Positions 1 through 8,288 of a stretch of 64,000 bases of DNA are shown here, piece after piece; within the stretch, counting starts at the first letter, position 1, and every line of letters begins with the position of its first letter. This stretch comes from Helicobacter turcicus (GTDB lineage: Bacteria > Campylobacterota > Campylobacteria > Campylobacterales > Helicobacteraceae): assembly GCF_019711685.1 (NCBI RefSeq), contig NZ_JAIGYQ010000006.1, forward strand, positions 62,001 to 126,000, in the 5' to 3' direction. The notes under the pieces are model-generated. The model made no database searches, had not been told where the DNA came from, and saw only the letters and a list, made by a program, of their open reading frames with translations. Both the position numbers and the translations under genes were made by a program.

Positions 1-184
1 AGACTATCGCGGAGAAATAAAAGTTCTTTTAATTAACCATGGAAAAGAGAATTTTGCCATTAATATTGGTGATAGAATTGCACAAGCTGTGCTTTGTCTA
101 GTTGAGAGGGCAAAAATTGAAATCGCTGAAACTCTAGACGATACAGAACGTGGTAGTGGTGGCTTTGGAAGCACTGGTAGGTAA
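1..184 (+). CDS. dut: dUTP diphosphatase (dUTPase), C-terminal part
   Basis: The gene is cut by the left window edge; reading from base 2 gives 60 residues and a TAA at 182-184. The visible part has the GDRIAQ motif (family motif 4) and ends with the glycine-rich [10 protein letters not shown] motif (motif 5) that closes over the nucleotide in trimeric dUTPases. The enzyme hydrolyses dUTP to dUMP and pyrophosphate, keeping uracil out of DNA and feeding dTMP synthesis. Three downstream genes follow on the same strand with short gaps or overlaps, so it probably heads or sits inside that operon. Confidence 0.95.
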   Translation, partial: DYRGEIKVLLINHGKENFAINIGDRIAQAVLCLVERAKIEIAETLDDTERGSGGFGSTGR

Positions 185-199
185 ATAAAGGAGAAGAAT

Positions 200-790
200 T
201 TGAGCTTAAAACAAAATGTAAAATACATCAAAGAAGAAATGAATAATGATGAGAAAATGCTTGAGAGTTTATTACGTCTTGAGAGTTGGTTTAGACGTTA
301 TAAAACTCTGCTTTTTGCACTACTTGGAATCGCTACTATCGCTATTGCTGGTTATGTTGGCAATAACTACTATCAAGAAAACAGACAACAAACTCTAGCA
401 AATGCATATGAAAAAGCACTAAAAGGCGATGAGGCTGCACTTACAATCCTAAAAGACTCCAAGAGTAGATTGTATGATTTATATCTTTTTCAAAATGCAC
501 TAAAAAATCAAGATAGCACTACACTAAAAACTTTAGAATCTTCTAAAGATCCTCTCATTGCGCAATTTGCAAAAGTGCAAAATGCTTCGCTCAATAAAGA
601 TTTGAATGTGCTAAACTCTCAAAGTGCTGGAGATTTTGGCTATTTACAAGCTGCACTTTTAGAAATGCAAGCAGGAAATGCACAAAAAGCTAGAGAAATT
701 CTAGAAAAGATTAAAAATGACTCTCCATTACGTGATATTGCAAATGCACTGACACATTTTAGCCTTAAAGGAATCAACAATGCAAAATAG
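200..790 (+). CDS. Single-span membrane protein with TPR-like periplasmic domain (YfgM-like)
   Basis: A TTG start is chosen because an AAAGGAG Shine-Dalgarno lies a few bases upstream and the reading fits the family. The 196-residue protein has a short charged N-terminus, one membrane span at about residues 37-55 and a helical, alanine- and leucine-rich remainder with TPR-like repeats (for example around LQAALLEMQAGNAQKAREIL). This matches the layout of YfgM/YfgM-like proteins, ancillary partners of the Sec translocon and periplasmic chaperones. It overlaps by 11 bases the gene for a propeller-type lipoprotein, as yfgM precedes bamB in gammaproteobacteria. Assignment is by architecture and context, not by clear sequence identity. 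Confidence 0.7.
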   Translation: MSLKQNVKYIKEEMNNDEKMLESLLRLESWFRRYKTLLFALLGIATIAIAGYVGNNYYQENRQQTLANAYEKALKGDEAALTILKDSKSRLYDLYLFQNALKNQDSTTLKTLESSKDPLIAQFAKVQNASLNKDLNVLNSQSAGDFGYLQAALLEMQAGNAQKAREILEKIKNDSPLRDIANALTHFSLKGINNAK

Positions 791-1802
791 TTTTTTAAAA
801 CACTCTTTGAAACTTGTGTTTTTAGGAATTATTGGGGCTTTAATGCTAAGCGGTTGTGGTTCAAAGTATTATTTTGAACCTAAGGAGGATACCATAAAAG
901 GCAAAGTGTCTTATAATGGTAAAATCCCAAGTAGTATTCAAACCATTGTACGTGATGGAGCCACGCTTAAAAATGGGCAGTTTATTACAAAAAATGGCGA
1001 GATTCCAAACATTTTTCTAAAAAAAGACGCACAATACCTCAATGAAAGTGAAGAATACTACATTACGCAGCTTAGCAAATCCCTTGTGTTAATCAACAAG
1101 AAAGATAAACAAGAAACTACAATTGCACTTGATGACGTTCCAATAAGTGCCTCTATAGATGACAACCTTATCGCCATTGTTTTTGATACCAACACAATTG
1201 CAATCTATGATTTAGAAAATATGCAAATAGTTTATCGCCAAGAAAATGTCCCAGCCCCTGCAAATAATACACTCATTGCCTCGCCTTATTTTCTAACAGA
1301 TATTGTCGTAATCCCAACACTAGATGGCAAACTCATTGTTGTAGATAAGACAAGTATGCGCCTTGTTAGAAACATCGTGGTCAATGGAGATAAATTCTTT
1401 AACAATGTGATTTTCTTAGAAGCTATTGGAAATCGTATGGTTGCTGCAACCCCAAAACGTATCATTTCTGTTAGCCCAAATATCATTAATACCTTTGATT
1501 CCAATATTAAAGATATTCTGTTTTTTGAAGATAGAATCTTTATTTTCTCTAATGAAGGTGAGATTATCCTAACAGATAGAGATTTAAACGAAACACGTCG
1601 TATGAAATTCCCATTTGCGAATTTTTCTGCAACAAACCATGGAAAAGATATTGTTGTTCTTGAAACACAAGGCTATATGATTTTAGTAGATGATGCTTTA
1701 CAAACAAGCACAATTAAGAAATTACCCAATAAAATCTCTACACCGACTTTTTCTGCATCGGATAAAATTTTTATCCATGATACATTCTTTAATATTCAAT
1801 AG
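780..1802 (+). CDS. Lipoprotein with beta-propeller-like repeats (possible BamB analogue)
   Basis: The 340-residue product starts with a lipoprotein signal: a basic N-terminus, hydrophobic stretch and LSGC lipobox with Cys26, so it should be lipid-anchored in the outer or inner membrane. The mature part is rich in short beta repeats of the kind VVIPTLDGKLIVVD and IFIFSNEGEIILTD, which resemble PQQ/WD-type propeller blades. The gene overlaps the upstream TPR-like membrane protein gene and abuts coaX. A role like BamB in outer-membrane protein assembly is an inference from lipoprotein plus propeller plus neighbour; no direct motif proves it. H. pylori has a lipoprotein gene in the same place between dut and coaX, as far as I recall. 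Confidence 0.75.
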   Translation: MQNSFLKHSLKLVFLGIIGALMLSGCGSKYYFEPKEDTIKGKVSYNGKIPSSIQTIVRDGATLKNGQFITKNGEIPNIFLKKDAQYLNESEEYYITQLSKSLVLINKKDKQETTIALDDVPISASIDDNLIAIVFDTNTIAIYDLENMQIVYRQENVPAPANNTLIASPYFLTDIVVIPTLDGKLIVVDKTSMRLVRNIVVNGDKFFNNVIFLEAIGNRMVAATPKRIISVSPNIINTFDSNIKDILFFEDRIFIFSNEGEIILTDRDLNETRRMKFPFANFSATNHGKDIVVLETQGYMILVDDALQTSTIKKLPNKISTPTFSASDKIFIHDTFFNIQ

Positions 1803-1811
1803 GTGCTTTCA

Positions 1812-2450
1812 ATGATTCTTTGCGATATTGGAAATAGTTTTTTACATTTTTACTATTGCGGAAGAATTTGGAAAGAAGATAAGCATGCACTCACTCCAAA
1901 AGACCCTAAAGAAACAATTATTTACATTAGCGTCAATAAGGATTCCACAAATGCGCTTTTACGCTCACACAAGCGCTGTTTTGACTTATGCAATCACTTA
2001 AATCTTGACACCACTTACAAGGGTTTAGGCGTGGATAGAATCGCAACTTGTATGGCAGTTAATGACGGCGTGATTGTAGATGCTGGAAGTGCGCTAACTG
2101 TGGATATAATGCATCAAGGTATCCATCTAGGCGGCTTTATAATGCCCGGTATTTTGCAATACCGCAAAATGTTTAGCAATATTGCCATTTTAGATCAAGA
2201 AATGAATCTTTCTGTGGATTTAAACACATTTCCGCAAAACACTAAAGACGCTATTAGCTATGGAATGCTAAAATCGATTGTTTTAATGTTGCAAACTATC
2301 TCCAAAAATAAAAGAATCCATTTCACAGGCGGTGATGGCAAATTTCTTTCGCATTTCTTTGAAAACTGCTTTTATGATGATTTGCTCGTTTTTAAAGGAA
2401 TGCAAAAGGCAATCGAGACGAATTTCACAGCAAAAGGGATTTACTTATGA
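1812..2450 (+). CDS. coaX: Type III pantothenate kinase
   Basis: CoaX phosphorylates pantothenate, the first step of coenzyme A synthesis, and belongs to the ASKHA fold. The 212-residue protein opens with the phosphate-binding CDIGNS motif (residues 4-9), and has GLGVDR (71-76), DAGSALTVD (90-98) and GGFIMPG (107-113), all diagnostic for type III enzymes. An in-frame GTG directly after the upstream stop codon would add three residues, but the ATG at 1812 gives the usual MILCDIGN start. The stop overlaps the hisG start by four bases, so translation is likely coupled. Confidence 0.95.
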   Translation: MILCDIGNSFLHFYYCGRIWKEDKHALTPKDPKETIIYISVNKDSTNALLRSHKRCFDLCNHLNLDTTYKGLGVDRIATCMAVNDGVIVDAGSALTVDIMHQGIHLGGFIMPGILQYRKMFSNIAILDQEMNLSVDLNTFPQNTKDAISYGMLKSIVLMLQTISKNKRIHFTGGDGKFLSHFFENCFYDDLLVFKGMQKAIETNFTAKGIYL

Positions 2451-3061
2451 TTAGGGTTGCACTTCCAAAAGGGCGCAATGCAGAAAAAACACTAGAAATT
2501 TTTGAATGTTTCTTAAATATGCCACTACAATTTGAGGATCGCAAACTCATTTTACAAAAAGATGCATTTAGCTTTATGCTTGTGAGAAATCAAGATGTTC
2601 CTACCTATGTGGAACGCGGTGTAGCAGATATTGGTGTGGTAGGGCTTGATGTGCTAGAGGAACAAAAAAGTCCGCTTGTGCGTTTGCTTAATTTAGGTTT
2701 TGGAAAATGTCGCGTGTGTATCGGCTCTCCAAACTCTTATACCTTTAGTTTTGCAAACCCAAACCTAAGAATTGCCACAAAAATGGTCAATATTACCAAA
2801 GCCTTTTTTATACAAAAAGCAATGAGTGTGGATATTATTAAACTTTATGGCTCCATCGAGTTAGCTCCCCTTGTTGGAATGGCAGATGCAATTGTAGATT
2901 TGGTAGAAACCGGCGATACAATGCGTCAAAACAATTTAAAAATTGATCATACAATTATGGAAATTAGTGCATATTTGGTGGCAAATCCCAATAGTTTTTA
3001 TAGGCAAAAACAAAAGATTCTAGAAATCCAAAACCACTTTAAAAATGCGTTAAATCTCTAA
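2447..3061 (+). CDS. hisG: ATP phosphoribosyltransferase, short form
   Basis: HisG joins ATP and PRPP to form phosphoribosyl-ATP, the committed step of histidine synthesis. The protein is 204 residues, starts with the typical IRVALPKGR and contains the family pattern VADIGVVGLDVL and the PRPP-loop region DLVETGDTMRQNNL. The length marks the short form (HisGS), which lacks the C-terminal regulatory domain and in known systems works only in complex with HisZ. No hisZ is present in this window, so it must lie elsewhere. The gene overlaps coaX by four bases and is followed 11 bases later by leuC. Confidence 0.95.
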   Translation: MIRVALPKGRNAEKTLEIFECFLNMPLQFEDRKLILQKDAFSFMLVRNQDVPTYVERGVADIGVVGLDVLEEQKSPLVRLLNLGFGKCRVCIGSPNSYTFSFANPNLRIATKMVNITKAFFIQKAMSVDIIKLYGSIELAPLVGMADAIVDLVETGDTMRQNNLKIDHTIMEISAYLVANPNSFYRQKQKILEIQNHFKNALNL

Positions 3062-3072
3062 AAGGAACAACA

Positions 3073-4338
3073 ATGAAACAAACCATCACAGAAAAAATCT
3101 TTTCACACCATGCAGGTAAAACCGTGTATGCAGGAGATATTGTAGATTCCCCCATTGATATGGTTATTGGTAATGACATCACAACACCACTTTCTATTAA
3201 AGCCTTTGAAGAAAGTGGCGCAACAAAACTTGCAAATCCCGATGGATTCTGCATTGTCATGGATCATTTTATTCCTGCAAAAGATATTGCAAGTGCTAAT
3301 CAAGCAAGAATTAGTCGTGATTTTGCTAAAAAACACAATCTCAAATATTTCTTTGACGAAAAAGATATGGGGATTGAACATGCACTTTTGCCAGAAAAAG
3401 GGCTTGTGGTAAGTGGTGATGTGATTATTGGCGCAGATTCTCATACTTGCACACATGGCGCATTAGGTGCTTTTAGCACAGGCATGGGAAGCACAGATTT
3501 AGCTTATGCTATGATTACAGGGCGCAATTGGTTTAAAGTCCCAAGTTCTATTAAGGTGGAATTCATCGGCAAACCTGCAAAGCATATTTATGGAAAAGAT
3601 TTAATCTTAGAGGTCATTCGTCAAATTGGCGTAGATGGTGCGCTTTATCAAACCTTAGAATTTTGTGGTGAGGGGATAGCATATCTTAGTATGGACGATC
3701 GCTTCTCGCTTTGTAATATGGCAATTGAAGCAGGAGCTAAAAATGGAATTATTGCTCCAGACTCCATTACTCGCGAGTTTCTAGCAAGTCGCCCAAGTTT
3801 GCGCACACAGCCAAAAGAGTTTTTTTCAGATCCAAATGCTACTTATACACGCACTATCTCCATTGATACTAGCAACCTTGAACCTATTATTGCTTACCCC
3901 TTTTTACCAAGCAATGGAAAAAGCATTTCTCAAGCTCTCAAAGATAATTTAAAGATTGACCAAGTTTTCATTGGCAGTTGCACAAATGGGCGTTTGAGTG
4001 ATTTAAAAATCGCAAGTGAGATTCTAAAAGGGAAAAAGGTGCATAAAGATGTGCGACTAATCATTACACCCGGAACACAACAAATTTACAAAGACGCGCA
4101 CAAGTTAGGTTATATTGATATTCTATTAGATTCTGGAGCATTGATTTCAAATCCAACTTGTGGTGCATGTCTTGGTGGATATATGGGAATCTTAGGGGAT
4201 AACGAACGCTGTGTTTCTACGACAAACCGCAACTTTGTAGGGAGAATGGGTGCTAGAAATTCTGAAGTGTATCTTGCAAATTCCGCAGTTGCTGCAAAAA
4301 GCGCAATTGAAGGTAGAATCGCAGACCCACGCTTTTAA
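3073..4338 (+). CDS. leuC: 3-isopropylmalate dehydratase large subunit
   Basis: LeuC with LeuD isomerises 2- to 3-isopropylmalate in leucine synthesis. The 421-residue protein carries the aconitase-family signatures ADSHTCTHGALGAF, FIGSCTNGRLSDL (iron-sulfur ligand Cys near residue 302) and NPTCGACLGG (ligands near 362 and 365). The length and sequence style are those of the archaeal/homoaconitase-like LeuC group rather than the longer E. coli type. An AAAGGA lies before the ATG. leuD is not next to it: the next gene is on the other strand and overlaps the leuC end by four bases. Confidence 0.95.
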   Translation: MKQTITEKIFSHHAGKTVYAGDIVDSPIDMVIGNDITTPLSIKAFEESGATKLANPDGFCIVMDHFIPAKDIASANQARISRDFAKKHNLKYFFDEKDMGIEHALLPEKGLVVSGDVIIGADSHTCTHGALGAFSTGMGSTDLAYAMITGRNWFKVPSSIKVEFIGKPAKHIYGKDLILEVIRQIGVDGALYQTLEFCGEGIAYLSMDDRFSLCNMAIEAGAKNGIIAPDSITREFLASRPSLRTQPKEFFSDPNATYTRTISIDTSNLEPIIAYPFLPSNGKSISQALKDNLKIDQVFIGSCTNGRLSDLKIASEILKGKKVHKDVRLIITPGTQQIYKDAHKLGYIDILLDSGALISNPTCGACLGGYMGILGDNERCVSTTNRNFVGRMGARNSEVYLANSAVAAKSAIEGRIADPRF

Positions 4339-4673
4339 TAAAACTTACCCATTCCTTGTGCTTGTTGTAATTGCGCTTCAGAGAAAATCTCCTCCCCCAT
4401 ATATTGCCACTCTAACTCACTAGGGATTGAAAAATCCCTGTATTGTTGCGTCGTGGGATTCCTGTCTCCATTTTGAAAAGAACGCAAACTATATCCTGCT
4501 ATACTTCCGCCATTTAGCAAATACGCTGTTGTGCCAGCACCAAGTCCGGCACCTAATAAAAAAGCATCCGTCTTTGCAGAAATGCAACCACTAAAACCCA
4601 CTAAAACTCCAATTAAAGAACCAATAAATAGTGCCTTTTTAAATCTTTCTTTGTTAAAAAATCTATCCGTCAT
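4335..4673 (-). CDS. Small lipoprotein, function unknown
   Basis: The 112-residue product has a basic start, a hydrophobic stretch and a lipobox ending at Cys30 (GFSGC), followed by a glycine-rich segment (LLGAGLGAGTTAYLL) reminiscent of glycine-zipper lipoproteins. It is likely a small envelope lipoprotein. The gene points towards leuC and the two stop regions overlap by four bases. Its start is separated from the divergent tatB gene by about 100 bases that hold promoters. I do not recognise a specific family. Confidence 0.75.
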   Translation of the reverse strand: MTDRFFNKERFKKALFIGSLIGVLVGFSGCISAKTDAFLLGAGLGAGTTAYLLNGGSIAGYSLRSFQNGDRNPTTQQYRDFSIPSELEWQYMGEEIFSEAQLQQAQGMGKFY

Positions 4674-4773
4674 TTTCCACCTTCTTAATAGAAATTCTAA
4701 ACTTTTCTAAGCACACTTTATTCCAAAATTAGATAAAATCCCAAGTTTAGCTAGTAAAAAAGGCGATTTAGCA

Positions 4774-5307
4774 ATGTTTGGAATGGGATTTTTTGAAATT
4801 TTAATGGTTGCTGTTGTGGCGATTATCTTTTTAGGACCAGAGAAATTACCAAAAGCACTTGTAGATATGGCAAAGTTTTTTCGTGCTGTGAAAAAAACGA
4901 TGGAAGACGCAAAAGAAAGCTTAGATAAAGAAATTAATCTTAGTAAGATTAAAGAAGAGGCTTTAGCTTACAAAAACAGCATTGCACAAGGTGCGCAAAA
5001 TCTCACAAAAGAGCTAGATTTAAAAACACTTGATTTAGATGAGAATCTTTTAGAGGATTCTAACACCCAAACGCAACAGATTGCACAACAAACCCCACAA
5101 AATCCCCAAACTTTACAAAAAGATTCTACAAATGCTTCCACAGCACAAAACGCAGAATCCACAATGCAAACTTCTCTACAAACCTCTCCGCAAACCCAAA
5201 AAAACTCAAACACACAAACACAAACCATAAGAGAGGTCAAACTAAATGTTAGCAACAAAACTGCCTTAAGCTTTGGAGAAAATCTCAAAAAACATAAGGA
5301 ATCCTAA
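4774..5307 (+). CDS. tatB: Sec-independent protein translocase protein TatB
   Basis: TatB with TatC forms the twin-arginine signal receptor in the inner membrane. The 177-residue protein has an N-terminal membrane helix (about 4-20), the hinge GPEKLP (21-26) and an amphipathic, charged helix after it, followed by a long Gln/Thr/Asn-rich tail typical of epsilonproteobacterial TatB. It directly abuts tatC. Two Tat substrates with twin-arginine signals, NapA and NapG, are encoded in this window. A possible -10 (GATAAAAT) lies at about 4733-4740. Confidence 0.95.
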   Translation: MFGMGFFEILMVAVVAIIFLGPEKLPKALVDMAKFFRAVKKTMEDAKESLDKEINLSKIKEEALAYKNSIAQGAQNLTKELDLKTLDLDENLLEDSNTQTQQIAQQTPQNPQTLQKDSTNASTAQNAESTMQTSLQTSPQTQKNSNTQTQTIREVKLNVSNKTALSFGENLKKHKES

Positions 5308-6063
5308 ATGCTTGAAGATTTAAAACCCCATATCCAAGATTTACGTCGCTGTTTAATCCGCATTGCCATTGCACTTTTAATTACATTTTCAGTGGCGTTT
5401 TATTTTTGGGAGATTATTTTAAATTGGATGGTAGAACCTTTGAGTAGTGCCTTACCAAATGGACGCGAGAGTGTGATTTTTACGCAAGTTGGTGAGGCAT
5501 TTTTCACAGCACTTAAAGTAGCGTTTTTTAGTGGATTTATTTTTGCACTTCCTGTGATTTTCTGGCAAATTTGGGCATTTGTTGCCCCGGGTCTTTATGA
5601 TAACGAAAAAAGGCTTGTTATTCCTTTTGTAATTTTTGGGACTTTTTTCTTTTTATGCGGTTGTGCATTTGCTTATTATATTGCTTTCCCCATTGGCTTT
5701 GGCTATCTTATTAACTTTGGTAGTCAGTTATTTACCGCACTTCCTAGCATTGGAGAGTATGTAGGATTCTTTGCAAAGCTAATGATAGGCTTTGGTGTAT
5801 CTTTTGAACTTCCAGTGATTACATTTTTCCTAGCAAAAATTGGACTAGTAACAGATAAAACGCTCAAAGATTACTTTAAGTTTGCTATTGTTTTTATCTT
5901 TATTCTAGCAGCTATTCTTACTCCTCCTGATGTGCTTTCACAATTTTTAATGGCAATCCCCCTAACACTACTTTATGGAATTTCTATTATAATTGCAAAA
6001 ATGGTCAATCCTTACAAAGAAGAACCCCTTGAATACATTAAAGACTCTTTAGAGGAAGCATAA
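5308..6063 (+). CDS. tatC: Sec-independent protein translocase protein TatC
   Basis: This 251-residue polytopic protein has six predicted membrane spans and begins with a charged cytoplasmic segment (HIQDLRRCLIR) that in the family helps bind the RR signal. The signatures FALPVIFWQIWAFVAPGLY and FGVSFELPV are diagnostic for TatC. The gene starts right after the tatB stop and its own stop overlaps the queA start (TAATG), so the order tatB-tatC-queA is probably one transcript. TatA is not encoded nearby. Confidence 0.97.
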   Translation: MLEDLKPHIQDLRRCLIRIAIALLITFSVAFYFWEIILNWMVEPLSSALPNGRESVIFTQVGEAFFTALKVAFFSGFIFALPVIFWQIWAFVAPGLYDNEKRLVIPFVIFGTFFFLCGCAFAYYIAFPIGFGYLINFGSQLFTALPSIGEYVGFFAKLMIGFGVSFELPVITFFLAKIGLVTDKTLKDYFKFAIVFIFILAAILTPPDVLSQFLMAIPLTLLYGISIIIAKMVNPYKEEPLEYIKDSLEEA

Positions 6064-7139
6064 TGGACCCTCTATCCCTAGCAAGTTATGATTACACCCT
6101 TCCTAAAGAGTGCATTGCAATAGAGCCTATCCGACCAAAAGAAGCAGCAAAACTGCTTGTGTTTCGTCGCAAAGATTCTACCATTACACACAGCACTTTT
6201 AGGGATTTTGCGAGTTTTTTACCCAAAGATACATTGCTTGTTTTTAATAATACAAAAGTTTTATCTGCTAGAATCTATGGCGAAAAACTCCTAAACTACC
6301 CCCTAAATCAAAGGGGTGCAAAAATTGAAGCACTTTTTCATAAAGAGCTTAGCAATAACCGCTATTTAATGCAATTTAAAGGACGTCTAAAGCCTAATAA
6401 TACCATTGCTTTTGACAATGTTTATGCTAGGATTCTAAAGGACTCTACACATTTTGGAATCGGTTTTAAAGAAGCAGAATTTTTTACCCTACAAGCAAAT
6501 AAAGAAATTCCACTAAGTCGCGATGATTTTTTTACCTTTTTAGAACACAGCGGACACATTCCCCTACCCCCTTACATTAAACGTAGTGATACGATAGCGG
6601 ACAAGGAAGATTACCAAAGCGTTTTTGCTAAGCACTTAGGGGCTATTGCTGCACCTACAGCTTCACTGCATTTTAGCAAAAGTGCCTATACGGAATTAAA
6701 CAAGCATTTTAATACCACAGAGATCACCTTACACACTGGTGCTGGAACTTTTATTGGTGTGAGTGTGGAAAATATTTTAGAACATGCAATGCACACGGAA
6801 TCTTTTTTCATCTCCGAAGATTCCGCACGAAAGTTGAAAGAAGCAAAGCACATTACCGCCATTGGCACAACCACAGCACGTACCATTGAAACTTATGTTA
6901 GGAGCAATGCATTTAATAAGGGAGAAGCACTAAGTGGAGAGTGTGATTTATTTTTACACCCCAAAAATCCGCCCAAAGCAACCCACGCACTATTAACCAA
7001 CTTTCACTTGCCAAAAACCACACTTTTAATGCTAGTTGCTTCTTTTGTCGGACTAGAACAAACCTTAAGCATTTACCAAGAAGCTATTGCACATAACTAT
7101 CGCTTTTACTCCTATGGCGATGGAATGCTCATTTTATAG
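6063..7139 (+). CDS. queA: S-adenosylmethionine:tRNA ribosyltransferase-isomerase
   Basis: QueA transfers and isomerises the ribosyl part of S-adenosylmethionine onto preQ1 in tRNA, giving epoxyqueuosine at the wobble position. The 358-residue protein shows the family landmarks YDYTLPKECIA at the N-terminus, the VFNNTKV segment, GHIPLPPYI and the C-terminal TNFHLPKTTLLMLVAS and YRFYSYGDGMLI. Length is normal. It overlaps tatC by one base and is followed nine bases later by rsmG. Confidence 0.97.
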   Translation: MDPLSLASYDYTLPKECIAIEPIRPKEAAKLLVFRRKDSTITHSTFRDFASFLPKDTLLVFNNTKVLSARIYGEKLLNYPLNQRGAKIEALFHKELSNNRYLMQFKGRLKPNNTIAFDNVYARILKDSTHFGIGFKEAEFFTLQANKEIPLSRDDFFTFLEHSGHIPLPPYIKRSDTIADKEDYQSVFAKHLGAIAAPTASLHFSKSAYTELNKHFNTTEITLHTGAGTFIGVSVENILEHAMHTESFFISEDSARKLKEAKHITAIGTTTARTIETYVRSNAFNKGEALSGECDLFLHPKNPPKATHALLTNFHLPKTTLLMLVASFVGLEQTLSIYQEAIAHNYRFYSYGDGMLIL

Positions 7140-7147
7140 AGGACAAA

Positions 7148-7711
7148 ATGCACTTAAGCACTGAACAACACGAACTTTTAGAATGCTACAAACAAATGCT
7201 ACTTTCTTGGAATGCAATCCATAGCTTAAGTGGAGCAAAAGATTCCCAAAGTATCCAAAAAAATATTGATAATTCTCTCTTTCCTTTAAAAAAAATTGAC
7301 CTAAGCCAAAAGCACTTAATTCTTGATATTGGTAGCGGCAATGGCTTTCCCGCAATTCCTTTACATATTGCCCTTAGAATTCCGACAATTCTCTGTGAGC
7401 CAAATGCTAAAAAAGTAGCCTTTTTGCAAAATATTAAAGCAACTTTAGGGCTGCAAAATCTAAGCATTCAACGCAAGAAAATAGAATCTCTAAAACTTGA
7501 AACCCTCCCAGATTGTATCACTTCAAGAGCAACTTTTAATGTGGCAATTCTTTTAGAAAAATGTAAGCACTGCATAAAAAATGAAACAACAATTTTGCTT
7601 TATAAAGGCTCGAATGTGGATAATGAGATTCCAAAGGGACTCAAACACACACGCTTTGCGCACGCATTATTGCAATATCTTGTTATTAACGGAAAGGAAG
7701 TTTTATGTTAA
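7148..7711 (+). CDS. rsmG: 16S rRNA (guanine-N7) methyltransferase RsmG
   Basis: RsmG (GidB) methylates N7 of the guanine corresponding to G527 in 16S rRNA; loss gives low-level streptomycin resistance in many bacteria. The 187-residue protein has the SAM-binding LDIGSGNGFPAIPL loop (about 59-72) and the later TSRAT segment seen in the family. It is slightly short compared with E. coli (207). The next small gene begins inside its last codons. Confidence 0.93.
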   Translation: MHLSTEQHELLECYKQMLLSWNAIHSLSGAKDSQSIQKNIDNSLFPLKKIDLSQKHLILDIGSGNGFPAIPLHIALRIPTILCEPNAKKVAFLQNIKATLGLQNLSIQRKKIESLKLETLPDCITSRATFNVAILLEKCKHCIKNETTILLYKGSNVDNEIPKGLKHTRFAHALLQYLVINGKEVLC

Positions 7712-7911
7712 AATGGATATTATTCGCACTTTGTATTGTTGGAATCTATTTTTTCTTTTTTAAGAAGCCAAAAACCATTCACGAAAAAAAAGAACACAAA
7801 AAAGATTCCATAATGCTAGAATGCGCCACTTGTGGCACTTATGTTTCAAGTGATGAGGCTATTATTCAAGATGGCAAATACTACTGCTCTAAGGAATGTG
7901 CGCAATGCTAA
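7705..7911 (+). CDS. Small membrane-anchored zinc-ribbon-like protein (PP0621 family-like)
   Basis: This 68-residue protein has one N-terminal membrane span (about 3-20), a lysine-rich linker and a compact C-terminal cluster C40-x2-C43 and C61-x3-C65 with a further Cys68, which looks like a small treble-clef or zinc ribbon (CATCGTYVSSDEAI and YYCSKECA). It resembles the PP0621 family of short membrane proteins. It overlaps rsmG by seven bases, and the next gene starts inside its last codons. Function is unknown. Confidence 0.8.
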   Translation: MLKWILFALCIVGIYFFFFKKPKTIHEKKEHKKDSIMLECATCGTYVSSDEAIIQDGKYYCSKECAQC

Positions 7912-8288
7912 TCCTAAATCACCCCCTAATTACACCTTTAAATCTAGTCTTTGCAAAAGAAAAAGAGAAAATCCAAAACTCACTTCCTAATGATTTTTTA
8001 ATCCTAACAAATAGGGATTCTACTAAACTTTTGCATTTAGCTAAATACTGCCAAGACAATCACCTAAGCTTTAGCGCAATCCCGACAAATACCACAGAAG
8101 CTTTACTTTTAATCAATCTTAATGTGCGCTTCTTGCTAACTAATAATTTAGAATTTGCAAAACATTTGCAAAAACTTGCTGAAACCTATCTCTTTGATGC
8201 TAAGATTCTACTATGTATCACACAAGAAAAACAAATTGATAGTGTTGCAGAACACGGAATTGATGGAGTTATTTTTGCAAAACTCTAA
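7905..8288 (+). CDS. Conserved hypothetical protein
   Basis: A 127-residue cytoplasmic protein of alternating hydrophobic strands and helices, ending in EHGIDGVIFAKL, which looks like the last strand of a Rossmann-like or TIM-barrel fold. I do not recognise the family. An ATG three codons upstream (7896) is possible, but the AAGGA at 7891-7895 is better spaced for the ATG at 7905. It is sandwiched between the zinc-ribbon protein and the Crp/Fnr regulator, overlapping both, so these genes are probably cotranscribed. Confidence 0.7.
   Translation: MLILNHPLITPLNLVFAKEKEKIQNSLPNDFLILTNRDSTKLLHLAKYCQDNHLSFSAIPTNTTEALLLINLNVRFLLTNNLEFAKHLQKLAETYLFDAKILLCITQEKQIDSVAEHGIDGVIFAKL

Noticed and set aside
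3103-3456. 117-codon minus-strand frame with many cysteines and histidines inside leuC.
   Set aside because: It is the antisense shadow of leuC, whose motifs are unambiguous.
7581-7763. 60-codon plus-strand frame overlapping rsmG and the zinc-ribbon gene.
   Set aside because: It is in another frame over two supported genes and shows no protein-like features.
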